Assembly (NCBI RefSeq): GCF_900129215.1
Contig: NZ_FQUQ01000001.1
Span: 186,001-250,000 of the forward strand
Direction: 5' to 3'
Source: Pedobacter caeni
Lineage (GTDB): Bacteria > Bacteroidota > Bacteroidia > Sphingobacteriales > Sphingobacteriaceae
Length of the DNA: 64,000 bases
Both the position numbers and the translations under genes were made by a program. Below the pieces are notes generated by a model that worked only from the letters and a program-made list of their open reading frames with translations, ran no database searches and had not been told where the DNA came from. Position 1 is the first letter of the stretch. Each line of letters starts with the position of its first letter. Shown in pieces: positions 35,569-43,613 of this stretch.

Positions 35569-37722
35569 ATGAATATAAAACCTAATTTTTCCTGTTATAA
35601 AGTACTGATCTTTATCCTTCTGTTGCTGACTGGCTGGCCGGTGCTGGCCCAGAAATCAAAAAATACAGCTTATCTGTTCACCTATTTTACCGGAAATGGC
35701 GGTTTAGAAGAGTCTATCCGTTTTGCCATCAGTAATGATGGTTATACCTACAGGGCCTTGAATGATGACCAGCCGGTGATCAGCTCTGCCGCGATCAGTT
35801 CAACAGGAGGGGTACGTGACCCACATATTTTGCGTGGGGCAGATGGTAAAACCTTCTATATGGTGGTCACGGATATGGTGGCGGCCAAAGGCTGGGACTC
35901 AAACCGCGCAATGGTCCTGCTTAAATCTTCGGACCTGATCAACTGGAGCTCGAGTATCGTCAATATTCAGAAACGTTTCCAGGCTCAGGAAAACTTGCTG
36001 AGGGTATGGGCTCCACAAACCATATATGATGAGAAAGCAGGTAAATACATGGTCTATTGGTCTATGAAACATGGCACTGATCCGGATAAAATTTACTGGG
36101 CTTACGCCAATAAGGATTTTACAGATCTGGAAACTGAACCTAAGCAATTGTTCTTTAGCCCAACAAATGGGGCCTGCATTGATGGAGATATTATTTTTGA
36201 CCAGGGGAAATACCATTTGTTCTTTAAAACTGAAGGAGAGGGACTGGGCATTCGTGTGGCCGTCTCAGATCAGCTAAAAGAGGGATATGTAGTGCGGGAA
36301 GGCAATGTGCAGCAGACAAAAGATCCGGTGGAAGGTGCCGGAGTGTTCAAACTCAATAACGGCGAGGGATATATTCTGATGTATGATGTATACACCAAAG
36401 GCCGCTACCAGTTTACCAAAACAAAAGACCTGAAACAATTTACGGTGGTGGATCATGAGGTGAAGATGAATTTTCATCCCCGTCATGGAACAGTGCTTCC
36501 CATTACTACGCAGGAAGCTCAGGTCTTGTTAAAAAAATGGTACAGTCCTGCAAATGTTCTGAATTCATTCCGGTCTGCCGCCATTAAAAAGAACAATGTG
36601 GTTATAGATACAACTGCCTCCACAGTTTATTTACCCGTAAAACAGGGTACTGCTCTTAAATCCTTTGATCCTGGCTTTCTGATCTTTCCAGGCCTGGAGG
36701 TCAGTCCAAAAGCACCTTATGATTTCAGTAAAGGGCCGGTTAAGCTGAAGGTCAGTCTGCCGGGATGGAAACCAAAAGTATACACCGTTACCCTTGCCGA
36801 GGACCTGAACCCGGTCTTGAATGGTTATTACGCGGATCCGGAGATTTTGTATTCGCATAAAACCGGAAAATATCATTTATATCCTACCAGTGATGGTTTT
36901 ACAGACTGGTCGGGTACTTATTTCAAAAGCTTCTCCTCCTCAGATCTTGCAGACTGGAAAGACGAAGGAGTGATTTTGGATTTGCAAAAGGAGGTAAGTT
37001 GGGCAAAGAAAAATGCCTGGGCGCCAACTATCTCGGAAAAGAAAGTCGATGGCAAGTATAAGTACTATTATTATTTTACTGCAGCACAGAAAATAGGGGT
37101 TGCTGTTGCCGATGATCCTTCCGGTCCATTTAAAGACAGTGGGAAAGCCCTGATCGCAGGTAAACACAAAGGCATCAAAGGCGGACAGGAAATAGATCCT
37201 GATGTATTTACAGACCCTCAAACCGGGAAAAGTTTTCTGTATTGGGGAAATGGTTATATGGCGGTAGCCTCATTAAATGAGGACATGATATCCATAGATT
37301 CCTCTTCTGTTAAAGTGATCACCCCTGATGAAACCTACAGGGAAGGAACCGAAGTGTTTTACCGGAAGGGTAAGTATTACTTTTTATGGTCTCAGAACGA
37401 TACCAGAGATGCAGATTATGGGGTGAGGTATGGCATTTCCGACACACCAACTGGTAAAATCAGCCTGCCAGAAAACAACCTGATTCTTTCCAAGGATGTG
37501 AAACAGGGGATCTATGCGACGGGTCACAATTCCGTGATTCAGGTACCGGGGAAAGACGAGTGGTACATTGTTTACCATCGTTTCAGCCGTCCTGGCGGAC
37601 TGGCGATGGGGCAATCTGCAGGTTATCACCGGGAAGTATGTATCGATAAACTGGAGTTCGATGCAAACGGAAATATAAAAGTTGTACAGCCGACATTGAA
37701 GGGCGTTTACTTAAAGAATTGA
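35569..37722 (+). CDS. Tandem GH43-type two-domain glycosidase
   Basis: 717 residues with a signal peptide ending VLAQ at about 27. Two five-bladed-propeller domains are seen. The N-terminal one (about 28-300) has GGVRDPHILRGADGKTFYMV, RVWAPQTIYDEKAGKYMVYW and KDPVEGAGVFKLN. The C-terminal one (about 420-715) has NGYYADPEILYSHKTGKYHL, WAPTISEKK, GQEIDPDVFTDPQTGKSFLY and REGTEVFYRKGKYYFLWS. The C-terminal triad (Asp in ADPE, Asp in DPDV, Glu in GTEV) is complete; the N-terminal domain keeps an Asp in RDPH and a Glu in VEGAG and may be active or a binding domain. Arabinose or galactose removal is likely from context. Confidence 0.85.
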   Translation: MNIKPNFSCYKVLIFILLLLTGWPVLAQKSKNTAYLFTYFTGNGGLEESIRFAISNDGYTYRALNDDQPVISSAAISSTGGVRDPHILRGADGKTFYMVVTDMVAAKGWDSNRAMVLLKSSDLINWSSSIVNIQKRFQAQENLLRVWAPQTIYDEKAGKYMVYWSMKHGTDPDKIYWAYANKDFTDLETEPKQLFFSPTNGACIDGDIIFDQGKYHLFFKTEGEGLGIRVAVSDQLKEGYVVREGNVQQTKDPVEGAGVFKLNNGEGYILMYDVYTKGRYQFTKTKDLKQFTVVDHEVKMNFHPRHGTVLPITTQEAQVLLKKWYSPANVLNSFRSAAIKKNNVVIDTTASTVYLPVKQGTALKSFDPGFLIFPGLEVSPKAPYDFSKGPVKLKVSLPGWKPKVYTVTLAEDLNPVLNGYYADPEILYSHKTGKYHLYPTSDGFTDWSGTYFKSFSSSDLADWKDEGVILDLQKEVSWAKKNAWAPTISEKKVDGKYKYYYYFTAAQKIGVAVADDPSGPFKDSGKALIAGKHKGIKGGQEIDPDVFTDPQTGKSFLYWGNGYMAVASLNEDMISIDSSSVKVITPDETYREGTEVFYRKGKYYFLWSQNDTRDADYGVRYGISDTPTGKISLPENNLILSKDVKQGIYATGHNSVIQVPGKDEWYIVYHRFSRPGGLAMGQSAGYHREVCIDKLEFDANGNIKVVQPTLKGVYLKN

Positions 37723-39032
37723 TGAGAAAGCATGTAGCCCTGTTTTTGCTGATGCTTTCCGGACTGCAAGTCTCCGCACAGCAATCAGCACCGGTGATCA
37801 GTACCATTGCTGAAAATGGCTGGGCTAATAATTCGGTAAATACCGTCGTATTCCGGAAAAATTCGCTGGTTACCTTTAAAAATACACAGTATGCCGCGTA
37901 CTATGATGCAGATCAATACCTGGTTGTGGCCAAACGTAATGTCCATGAAAAGAAATGGGTGGTTTTGCGCAGTGCACACAAAGGCGATGCAGGTGATGCA
38001 CATAAATCGATCAGCATCATGGTAGATGATCAAGGTTACCTCCATGTGGCATGGGGGCAACATAATAACGCGCTCAATTATGTGAGGGGGATTGCAGCTG
38101 GTTCTTTGGTTTTGGGAAAACCGGAATCCATGCTGGGGATTAAGGAAAATAAGGTAAGTTATCCGGAATTTTATAAGCTCCCTGCGGGCACCTTACTATT
38201 TATGTATAGAGATGGAGGCTCAGGTAATGGAAACCTGATGATCAACCGGTACAACGCTGCGACAAAAAAATGGCAGAGGATACAGGACAACCTGATCGAT
38301 GGAGAGGGGAAGCGCAATGCCTACTGGCAAACGTCAATAGATGATCAGGGAACGATACATTTGTCTTGGGTATGGCGGGAAAGCCCCGACGTGGCCAGCA
38401 ACCATGACCTCGGTTATGCACGGTCCAAAGATGGTGGCATGAGTTGGGAGAATACCGCTGGCAAGGCTTATCAACTGCCAATTAACCAGGCTAATGCGGA
38501 ATATGCGGCTATAATTCCTCAGAAAAGCGACCTGATCAACCAGACTTCCATGTTTGCTGATCCTGTCGGAAATCCCTACATAGCCGGATATTGGAGAGAT
38601 AAAGAGTCGGCCGTTCCGCAATATCACCTGGTGTATCATGATGGTCACAGCTGGCAGACCAATGTATTGAACTTTCGTAAAACCGACTTTACACTTAGTG
38701 GGGCTGGTACTAAACGGATTCCGCTATCCAGACCACAGGTTGTAGCCTGGAAAAGCAAAGGGCTTCTAAATGTGGCGCTGATTTTCAGGGATATGGAGCG
38801 GGGAAGTAAAGTTTCCTTTGCCCTTTGCAAAAACCTGAAAGAAAATAACTGGATCACCGGCGACCTCAGCAAAGCTTCAGTCGGAGACTGGGAGCCAAGT
38901 TACGATACCGAACTCTGGAGAACTAAAGGAAGGCTGGACCTCTTTGTACAACGTGTGGAACAGATAGACGGGGAGGGGAAAGCCAATAACAAACCAGGTT
39001 CCATCCAGGTATTGGAGTGGAAACCCAGGTAA
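37722..39032 (+). CDS. BNR-repeat beta-propeller protein, putative glycan-active enzyme
   Basis: 436 residues from ATG 37722, which overlaps the preceding stop by one base (TGATG); a TTG three bases earlier is in frame but unnecessary. A signal peptide is clear (FLLMLSGLQVSAQQ). The body is a BNR_4-type propeller: AENGWANNSVNTVVF, KNTQYAAYYDADQYLVVAKR, GDAHKSISIMVDDQGYLHVA, SYPEFYKLPAGTLLFMYRDG, YWQTSIDDQGTIHLSWVWRE and LGYARSKDGGMSWENTAG. Related propellers include polysaccharide lyases and a few glycosidases, so an enzymatic role on plant glycan is likely, but the reaction cannot be named. It is the last gene of the operon. Confidence 0.75.
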   Translation: MRKHVALFLLMLSGLQVSAQQSAPVISTIAENGWANNSVNTVVFRKNSLVTFKNTQYAAYYDADQYLVVAKRNVHEKKWVVLRSAHKGDAGDAHKSISIMVDDQGYLHVAWGQHNNALNYVRGIAAGSLVLGKPESMLGIKENKVSYPEFYKLPAGTLLFMYRDGGSGNGNLMINRYNAATKKWQRIQDNLIDGEGKRNAYWQTSIDDQGTIHLSWVWRESPDVASNHDLGYARSKDGGMSWENTAGKAYQLPINQANAEYAAIIPQKSDLINQTSMFADPVGNPYIAGYWRDKESAVPQYHLVYHDGHSWQTNVLNFRKTDFTLSGAGTKRIPLSRPQVVAWKSKGLLNVALIFRDMERGSKVSFALCKNLKENNWITGDLSKASVGDWEPSYDTELWRTKGRLDLFVQRVEQIDGEGKANNKPGSIQVLEWKPR

Positions 39033-39056
39033 TGTCAGGTCTCAGTTGGTCAAATC

Positions 39057-42000
39057 TCATCTGGTCAGCTTGTAGCCTTTAGCAAATGGTTTGCGGTATT
39101 TCTTTAGGTATTCAGAAGGCCGCAAACCAAATAATTTGTGAAACTGCTCCCTGAAATACTTAATGTCACTAAAGCCTGATTGAAAGGCAACCTGATTTAC
39201 ATTGTGTTCTGAGTTGATGAACAGCTGAGCAGCCCTTCTCAATTTGATGTACCGTATGAACTCATTGATGGTTTTCCCGGAAATGGTTTTTACCTTTTTG
39301 TATAAAGCAGAATGGCTCATGCCAATCTCATCAGCAAGTATCTTGATACTGAAATCCGGATCATTCATATGTCTTTCTGTGATCAAAATACATCTTTCCA
39401 GGAATTCTTTATTCTCTTTTGATACTTTGGAATTGTCGGATTGCAGGGTGATCTCATTGTAAAAATAGTTTTGTAACGTGCTTCTGCTTTTCAAAAGATT
39501 AGCCACTCTGGCAAGCAGCATATCCCTGTCAAATGGTTTGGTAATGTGATCGTCGGCACCTCCTTCAATTCCTTTCAGCTTAATTTCTGCTGATGAGCTG
39601 GAGGTCAGCAAAATCACAGGGATATGGCTCAGGTGCGGATCCTCTTTAATTTTTGTACAGAGCTCTACTCCACTGAGTTCTTTCATGACCACATCAGTAA
39701 TCACCAGATCAGGCATGTTTGCCCTGACCATTGCCAATCCCTGTTCGCCGCTTTCCGCTTCATATACCAGATATTCAGGAAGAAACAGCTGCCTGATGTA
39801 ATGGCGGATCTCTTCGTTATCATCTACAATGAGGATGCCTGGTTTATCAGTACTGAAATCATTTGATGTTTCCTGTTGGACTTGTTTTTCAGGCAGTTCG
39901 GTATGACCGGCAATTAATTCCTCCAGAAATACAGGAGGCTCATCCGCATGTTCATGAATCAGCTGACCGGGGAAATGAGCCTTACCTTTTAAAAGTTTCA
40001 AAAGAAAGTCTGTTCCTTTTCCAGGTGTGCTGGAATAACTCACTTTTCCAAAATGCTGACTGACGAATTTATTGACCAGATAAAGGCCGATTCCAAAGCC
40101 GGGTTTGGAGGCCTGCATTTTTTCTGTCGCCTGATAAAACCGGGTAAATATTTTCTTTCCGACCTCATCTGATATTCCGTTCCCGGTATCTGTGATGTGA
40201 ATTTCTACTTCCTCTTCCGTCTCCCTGATACACATTTCTATCGTACTGCCATCGGGGCTAAACTTAAAGGCATTGGAAATCAGGTTAAACAAAGAAATCT
40301 CAATTTTCTCCCGATCGATATATAGCTCAATATGTTCGGAACTGCTGGAAAAACTAAACTGAATTTTCCTTGATTTGGCCTGTTGACTGAAGCAAAAATA
40401 AACTTCCTTGCAAAATACAACCAGATCTGTCTTCGTGATCTTTAAATTTTCTGCATCAGATTTCCTGAAAAGTAACAACTGATCGACCAAACTCAATAAC
40501 CTGCTTGCATTTCTGTACACAACGGTTAACTCTTTGGAATCTACCTGACGGTTATGGTTCAGGAGGTCTTTAAGCGGGTTGATGATCAGGGTGAGGGGAG
40601 TCCGGAATTCATGTGATACGTTGGTGAAAAATCCCAGCTTTTTCTCATTGAGTTCCTTTTCCTGTTCTACTTTTAAATGAGCCAGTTCTACCTGATACCG
40701 TAAGGCTGTTTGCCGCTTCTGATGATTCAGGTAAAGATAAATGGAACCTGAAAGACCAATCGCATATAAGGCATATGCCCAGTAGGACCTCCACCAGGGA
40801 GGCATCACCTCAATCAGCAATATGCGTTCATTTTGAAGCCATTTCCCTTCCGCATTGGTCGACTTGATTCTTAACCGGTAGCTGCCTTCCGGCAATTTAG
40901 AATAATTGATGGTTCTGTTGATGCCGGGATCATTCCAGGTATCGTCCCAGCCCTCGAGGTAATAGGCATAGGAAATTTTGTTAGGAGAGGAGTATTCCAG
41001 TGCAGCAAAACCAACGGAAAGTACCGCCTTGTCATAAGGCAAGGTAATCTTGCTGACCTCGAAAATGCTCTTTTTGTTTTCAAAACTTTCATCCTGTTCG
41101 TAGGGCAGGTTGTTGGTCTCCAAATCTGTGATGAGTAACCTGGGTTCAATCGCATGTGGTTTGATTTGCTCGGGGCGGAACAGGTTGAAGCCCTTAATGC
41201 CGCCAAATAAAAACTCTCCTGAGCTAAGTTTCAGGGCCGCATTATAATTGAATTGATTGCTTTGCAGGCCATCCACTTCATGGAAGTTTTTAAATTGCCC
41301 GTTCGAAGGGGTAAAGCGGCTCAGGCCGCTGAAGGTAGAGATCCAAAGACAACCCGCATCATCTTCCAGAATGTTCAGCACGGAATTACCACTCAATCCG
41401 TCTTTGCGGGACCAGGTTTTGTAAGCTCCTGTCTGACGGTTAAATAACAGCAGACCACCACCTTCAGTCCCTATCCAGAAATGCCCTTTTTTATCCTCAT
41501 ATATTGCCCTGACAGCCGTATTGAGATTAAAGAAAGTATGTTTTTTGTTTTTCAGATCCACCCGGATCAGGGAGGAGAAAGTGCCCATCCACAACACACC
41601 CTTTTTGTCTTCATTAATGGAAATCACATTTTTCAGTCGGGCATCAAAGAGCTCAAATTTATTGCCGGCCATATTGAGCTTATAGGTTCCGCCATCAGAG
41701 CAGGTGCCCACCCAGATGTTTTTAAATTTATCCTGGTAAATGCTCCAGGCATTTTTATCTATGATCTGTGTTTGATGGTTAAAGCAGGGGTAATATTGAA
41801 AGTTTCCTGTGGCAGGATTGAATCTGTTGACCCCCCCGCCATAAGTGGCCATCCAGAGGTTACTTTTTTCATCTCTGACGATGCCTGCAATGTTGTTGTT
41901 GCTTAAGGAATTCGGATTTGAAGGTTGATGGGCATAATTTGTGAAATGGTTGCTTTTCCTGTTCCAGTAGCTTAGTCCTTCACCATCTGTGCCCACCCAT

Positions 42001-43103
42001 ACATTCCCTTGCTGATCCTCGCAAAAGGAAAGAATAAAGTTACTGATCAGTCCGCTGGCTTTGAAAGGGGTGGAGTTGATGGTCTTAAACCTGGTTTTAT
42101 TTTTATCGATAATATTGATTCCGCCTCTCAGTGTCCCGATCCATAATCTTTGGTCTTTATCTTCAAAAACGGTAGTTACCGCACTGCTGGTCAACATTCC
42201 CGGTTCTTTTCCGGATTTTAAATGCGCTGACCTTTCTTTTGGAATATCGTAGATAATGATCCCGCCACCATCAGTGCTGATCCAGAGTTTATGGTCTTTA
42301 TCTACAGATAAGTCCATTACCTTATTGTTCAATTGAATCCCATTCTGACGGTTGTAAGGGGTTATTTTTTTTGCGGCAATATCATATTTATACAAGCCGG
42401 ATTCATTTCCAATCCAGATGTTCCCCAAATCATCAGGTGCAATACATTGCACATCCATGGCAAAATCATGTACCGGTATAATTTGTCTTTTTTCCGGACG
42501 ATACAAGCACAGACCATATTCCTGAATGTAGAGCCATATATTTTCATGCCGGTCAATTTTTATAGATTTCACATGATAAGAATTGCTTTGATTGCTGCCG
42601 TTTTTATAGGGAATCTGCAGCGCGATATCTGTATCCCGTCCATACTCCAACAGGCCTTGGCCATCAGTAGCTAGGTAAACCCGGTCTTGTTTGTCCCTGA
42701 CCAATCCATTGATGGCATAAGAAATATTCCTGAAACCTTTTTGATGTTGAAACCTGATCATGCTAAACTTACCGGTGGCCACATCATATAAGTTTGCGCC
42801 TTTTTTTGTGCCTACGATGAGGTTATGGTGTGCATCTTCCTGAATACAGACAATGCGGTTATCAATTAATGAAGTTTTGTCATCCAGCTTATTCCTGAAT
42901 ACCTGAAAGCGGTACCCATCGTATCGGTTTAATCCCTCATAAGTTCCGAACCAGAGGAACCCATATTTGTCCTGATAGATGCTGGTGACAGCGTTGTTTG
43001 AAAGGCCATTTTCAATTCCCAGATAATATAAATACGGCTGATTAACAGCGCTCGAATAAAGACTGCTCAATAGAATGAGAACAAGACAAAAATAGCTCTT
43101 CAT
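39057..43103 (-). CDS. Hybrid two-component system protein HTCS1 (sensor, kinase, receiver and AraC output in one chain)
   Basis: 1348 residues. Signal peptide 1-20, then about 650 residues of two-component-regulator propeller repeats (NGLSNNAVTSIYQDKYGFLW at the start, many W(I/V)GT motifs), a Y_Y_Y domain (YSKLPEGSYRLRIKSTNAEG), a membrane helix at about 773-793, HisKA with His831 (FFTNVSHEFRTPLTLI), HATPase (GNGISDEVGKKIFTRFY, GFGIGLYLV), a receiver with Asp1137 (PDLVITDVVMKE) and a C-terminal AraC helix-turn-helix pair (IKILADEIGMSHSALYKKV, VNQVAFQSGFSDIKYFREQF). HTCS proteins bind oligosaccharides in the periplasm and activate neighbouring PULs. It is divergent from the second susC, whose promoter region carries 22-bp-spaced repeats. 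Confidence 0.96.
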   Translation of the reverse strand: MKSYFCLVLILLSSLYSSAVNQPYLYYLGIENGLSNNAVTSIYQDKYGFLWFGTYEGLNRYDGYRFQVFRNKLDDKTSLIDNRIVCIQEDAHHNLIVGTKKGANLYDVATGKFSMIRFQHQKGFRNISYAINGLVRDKQDRVYLATDGQGLLEYGRDTDIALQIPYKNGSNQSNSYHVKSIKIDRHENIWLYIQEYGLCLYRPEKRQIIPVHDFAMDVQCIAPDDLGNIWIGNESGLYKYDIAAKKITPYNRQNGIQLNNKVMDLSVDKDHKLWISTDGGGIIIYDIPKERSAHLKSGKEPGMLTSSAVTTVFEDKDQRLWIGTLRGGINIIDKNKTRFKTINSTPFKASGLISNFILSFCEDQQGNVWVGTDGEGLSYWNRKSNHFTNYAHQPSNPNSLSNNNIAGIVRDEKSNLWMATYGGGVNRFNPATGNFQYYPCFNHQTQIIDKNAWSIYQDKFKNIWVGTCSDGGTYKLNMAGNKFELFDARLKNVISINEDKKGVLWMGTFSSLIRVDLKNKKHTFFNLNTAVRAIYEDKKGHFWIGTEGGGLLLFNRQTGAYKTWSRKDGLSGNSVLNILEDDAGCLWISTFSGLSRFTPSNGQFKNFHEVDGLQSNQFNYNAALKLSSGEFLFGGIKGFNLFRPEQIKPHAIEPRLLITDLETNNLPYEQDESFENKKSIFEVSKITLPYDKAVLSVGFAALEYSSPNKISYAYYLEGWDDTWNDPGINRTINYSKLPEGSYRLRIKSTNAEGKWLQNERILLIEVMPPWWRSYWAYALYAIGLSGSIYLYLNHQKRQTALRYQVELAHLKVEQEKELNEKKLGFFTNVSHEFRTPLTLIINPLKDLLNHNRQVDSKELTVVYRNASRLLSLVDQLLLFRKSDAENLKITKTDLVVFCKEVYFCFSQQAKSRKIQFSFSSSSEHIELYIDREKIEISLFNLISNAFKFSPDGSTIEMCIRETEEEVEIHITDTGNGISDEVGKKIFTRFYQATEKMQASKPGFGIGLYLVNKFVSQHFGKVSYSSTPGKGTDFLLKLLKGKAHFPGQLIHEHADEPPVFLEELIAGHTELPEKQVQQETSNDFSTDKPGILIVDDNEEIRHYIRQLFLPEYLVYEAESGEQGLAMVRANMPDLVITDVVMKELSGVELCTKIKEDPHLSHIPVILLTSSSSAEIKLKGIEGGADDHITKPFDRDMLLARVANLLKSRSTLQNYFYNEITLQSDNSKVSKENKEFLERCILITERHMNDPDFSIKILADEIGMSHSALYKKVKTISGKTINEFIRYIKLRRAAQLFINSEHNVNQVAFQSGFSDIKYFREQFHKLFGLRPSEYLKKYRKPFAKGYKLTR

Positions 43104-43190
43104 GAAAATGTTTGGTACCCCCTGATTTGGTTAGAATTAACTTAGACAAGTTAGTCAATTTTGGGAAAAATGAGCCTTAAAAACGATTTC

Positions 43191-43225
43191 ACCCCTTATA
43201 TTTTACCATTATACCCCCTATATTT
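43191..43225 (+). promoter_or_regulatory. Direct repeats, candidate HTCS1 binding site
   Basis: ACCCCTTATATTT (43191-43203) and ACCCCCTATATTT (43213-43225) agree in 12 of 13 bases and start exactly 22 bp apart. They lie just upstream of a TAGATTTG element (43242-43249) where a -33 element would be expected, as for an AraC-type activator. A similar pair with the same 22-bp spacing lies before the third susC. Confidence 0.6.
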
Positions 43226-43241
43226 ATGCTGGTATCCTGAT

Positions 43242-43249
43242 TAGATTTG
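43242..43249 (+). promoter_or_regulatory. Putative -7 element of the second susC promoter
   Basis: TAGATTTG fully matches TAnnTTTG. It is 16 bases after the proximal direct repeat, and no good TTG lies at the usual distance, which suits an activator-dependent promoter. It would give a leader of about 360 bases. Confidence 0.5.
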
Positions 43250-43269
43250 TATACAACCAAATACAATAT

Positions 43270-43341
43270 ATGAACCACCACACTACAAGACCCCAACTAA
43301 ACCATCTGATTTCCCTCTTGATTACAGACCTGATTTTTTAA
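43270..43341 (+). CDS. Possible 23-residue leader peptide before the second susC
   Basis: ATG 43270 opens a 23-codon frame reading MNHHTTRPQ...LIF and stopping at 43341, 16 bases before a hairpin followed by seven T. The arrangement resembles a leader peptide and attenuator, but a frame this short can occur by chance in AT-rich leader DNA, and no family is recognised. Confidence 0.25.
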   Translation: MNHHTTRPQLNHLISLLITDLIF

Positions 43342-43357
43342 AGGAAACGAATTAAAC

Positions 43358-43385
43358 TATAGCTGCAGTAAGGCTATATTTTTTT
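43358..43385 (+). terminator. Terminator-like hairpin in the second susC leader
   Basis: TATAGC (43358-43363) pairs with GCTATA (43373-43378), followed by seven T (43379-43385). It lies between the activator-type promoter (43242) and the AraR-type element (43397). The stem is short and AT-rich, so termination would be partial and possibly regulated. Confidence 0.45.
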
Positions 43386-43396
43386 GCCGGATTTAA

Positions 43397-43417
43397 TAAC
43401 TGTTATATTGACGTTTA
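43397..43417. promoter_or_regulatory. AraR-type operator before the second susC
   Basis: TAACTGT-N7-ACGTTTA: the right arm is identical to that at the araB and GH43 sites, the left arm has two differences. The spacer ends in ATTG and TACTGTTT follows at 43429-43436, a possible weak promoter with an 18-base gap, in the same geometry as the sites before galM and GH43. Confidence 0.55.
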
Positions 43418-43514
43418 ATTGACCGGAATACTGTTTCTCTTGATGCAAAATACCTGCTCCTTTTTCAGGACTTGCCTGCTTCGAATACCAAATCACATAA
43501 ACCAAAATAAACCA

Positions 43515-43544
43515 TTAACCAAACCAGTATTAACCAAACCAGTA
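43515..43544 (+). repeat. 15-bp perfect tandem duplication
   Basis: TTAACCAAACCAGTA occurs at 43515-43529 and again directly at 43530-43544. It lies 70-100 bases before the second susC start, in the untranslated leader. It may be a replication slip or a binding site. Confidence 0.8.
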
Positions 43545-43613
43545 TGAAACAAATCGATGGAAGCTTAGATGCTTCGAACAGAAAATTAGCTCACCACATA
43601 AAACAAAGCAGAC

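Larger units (their letters stand above)
43104..43613. other. Divergent regulatory region between HTCS1 and the second susC
   Basis: About 510 bases. Reading towards susC it holds a pair of direct repeats (43191-43225), a TAGATTTG -7 element (43242-43249), a 23-codon frame (43270-43341), a terminator-like hairpin with seven T (43358-43385), an AraR-type element (43397-43417), a 15-bp tandem duplication (43515-43544) and a short frame overlapping the susC start. No protein-coding gene of normal size is present. Confidence 0.7.
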
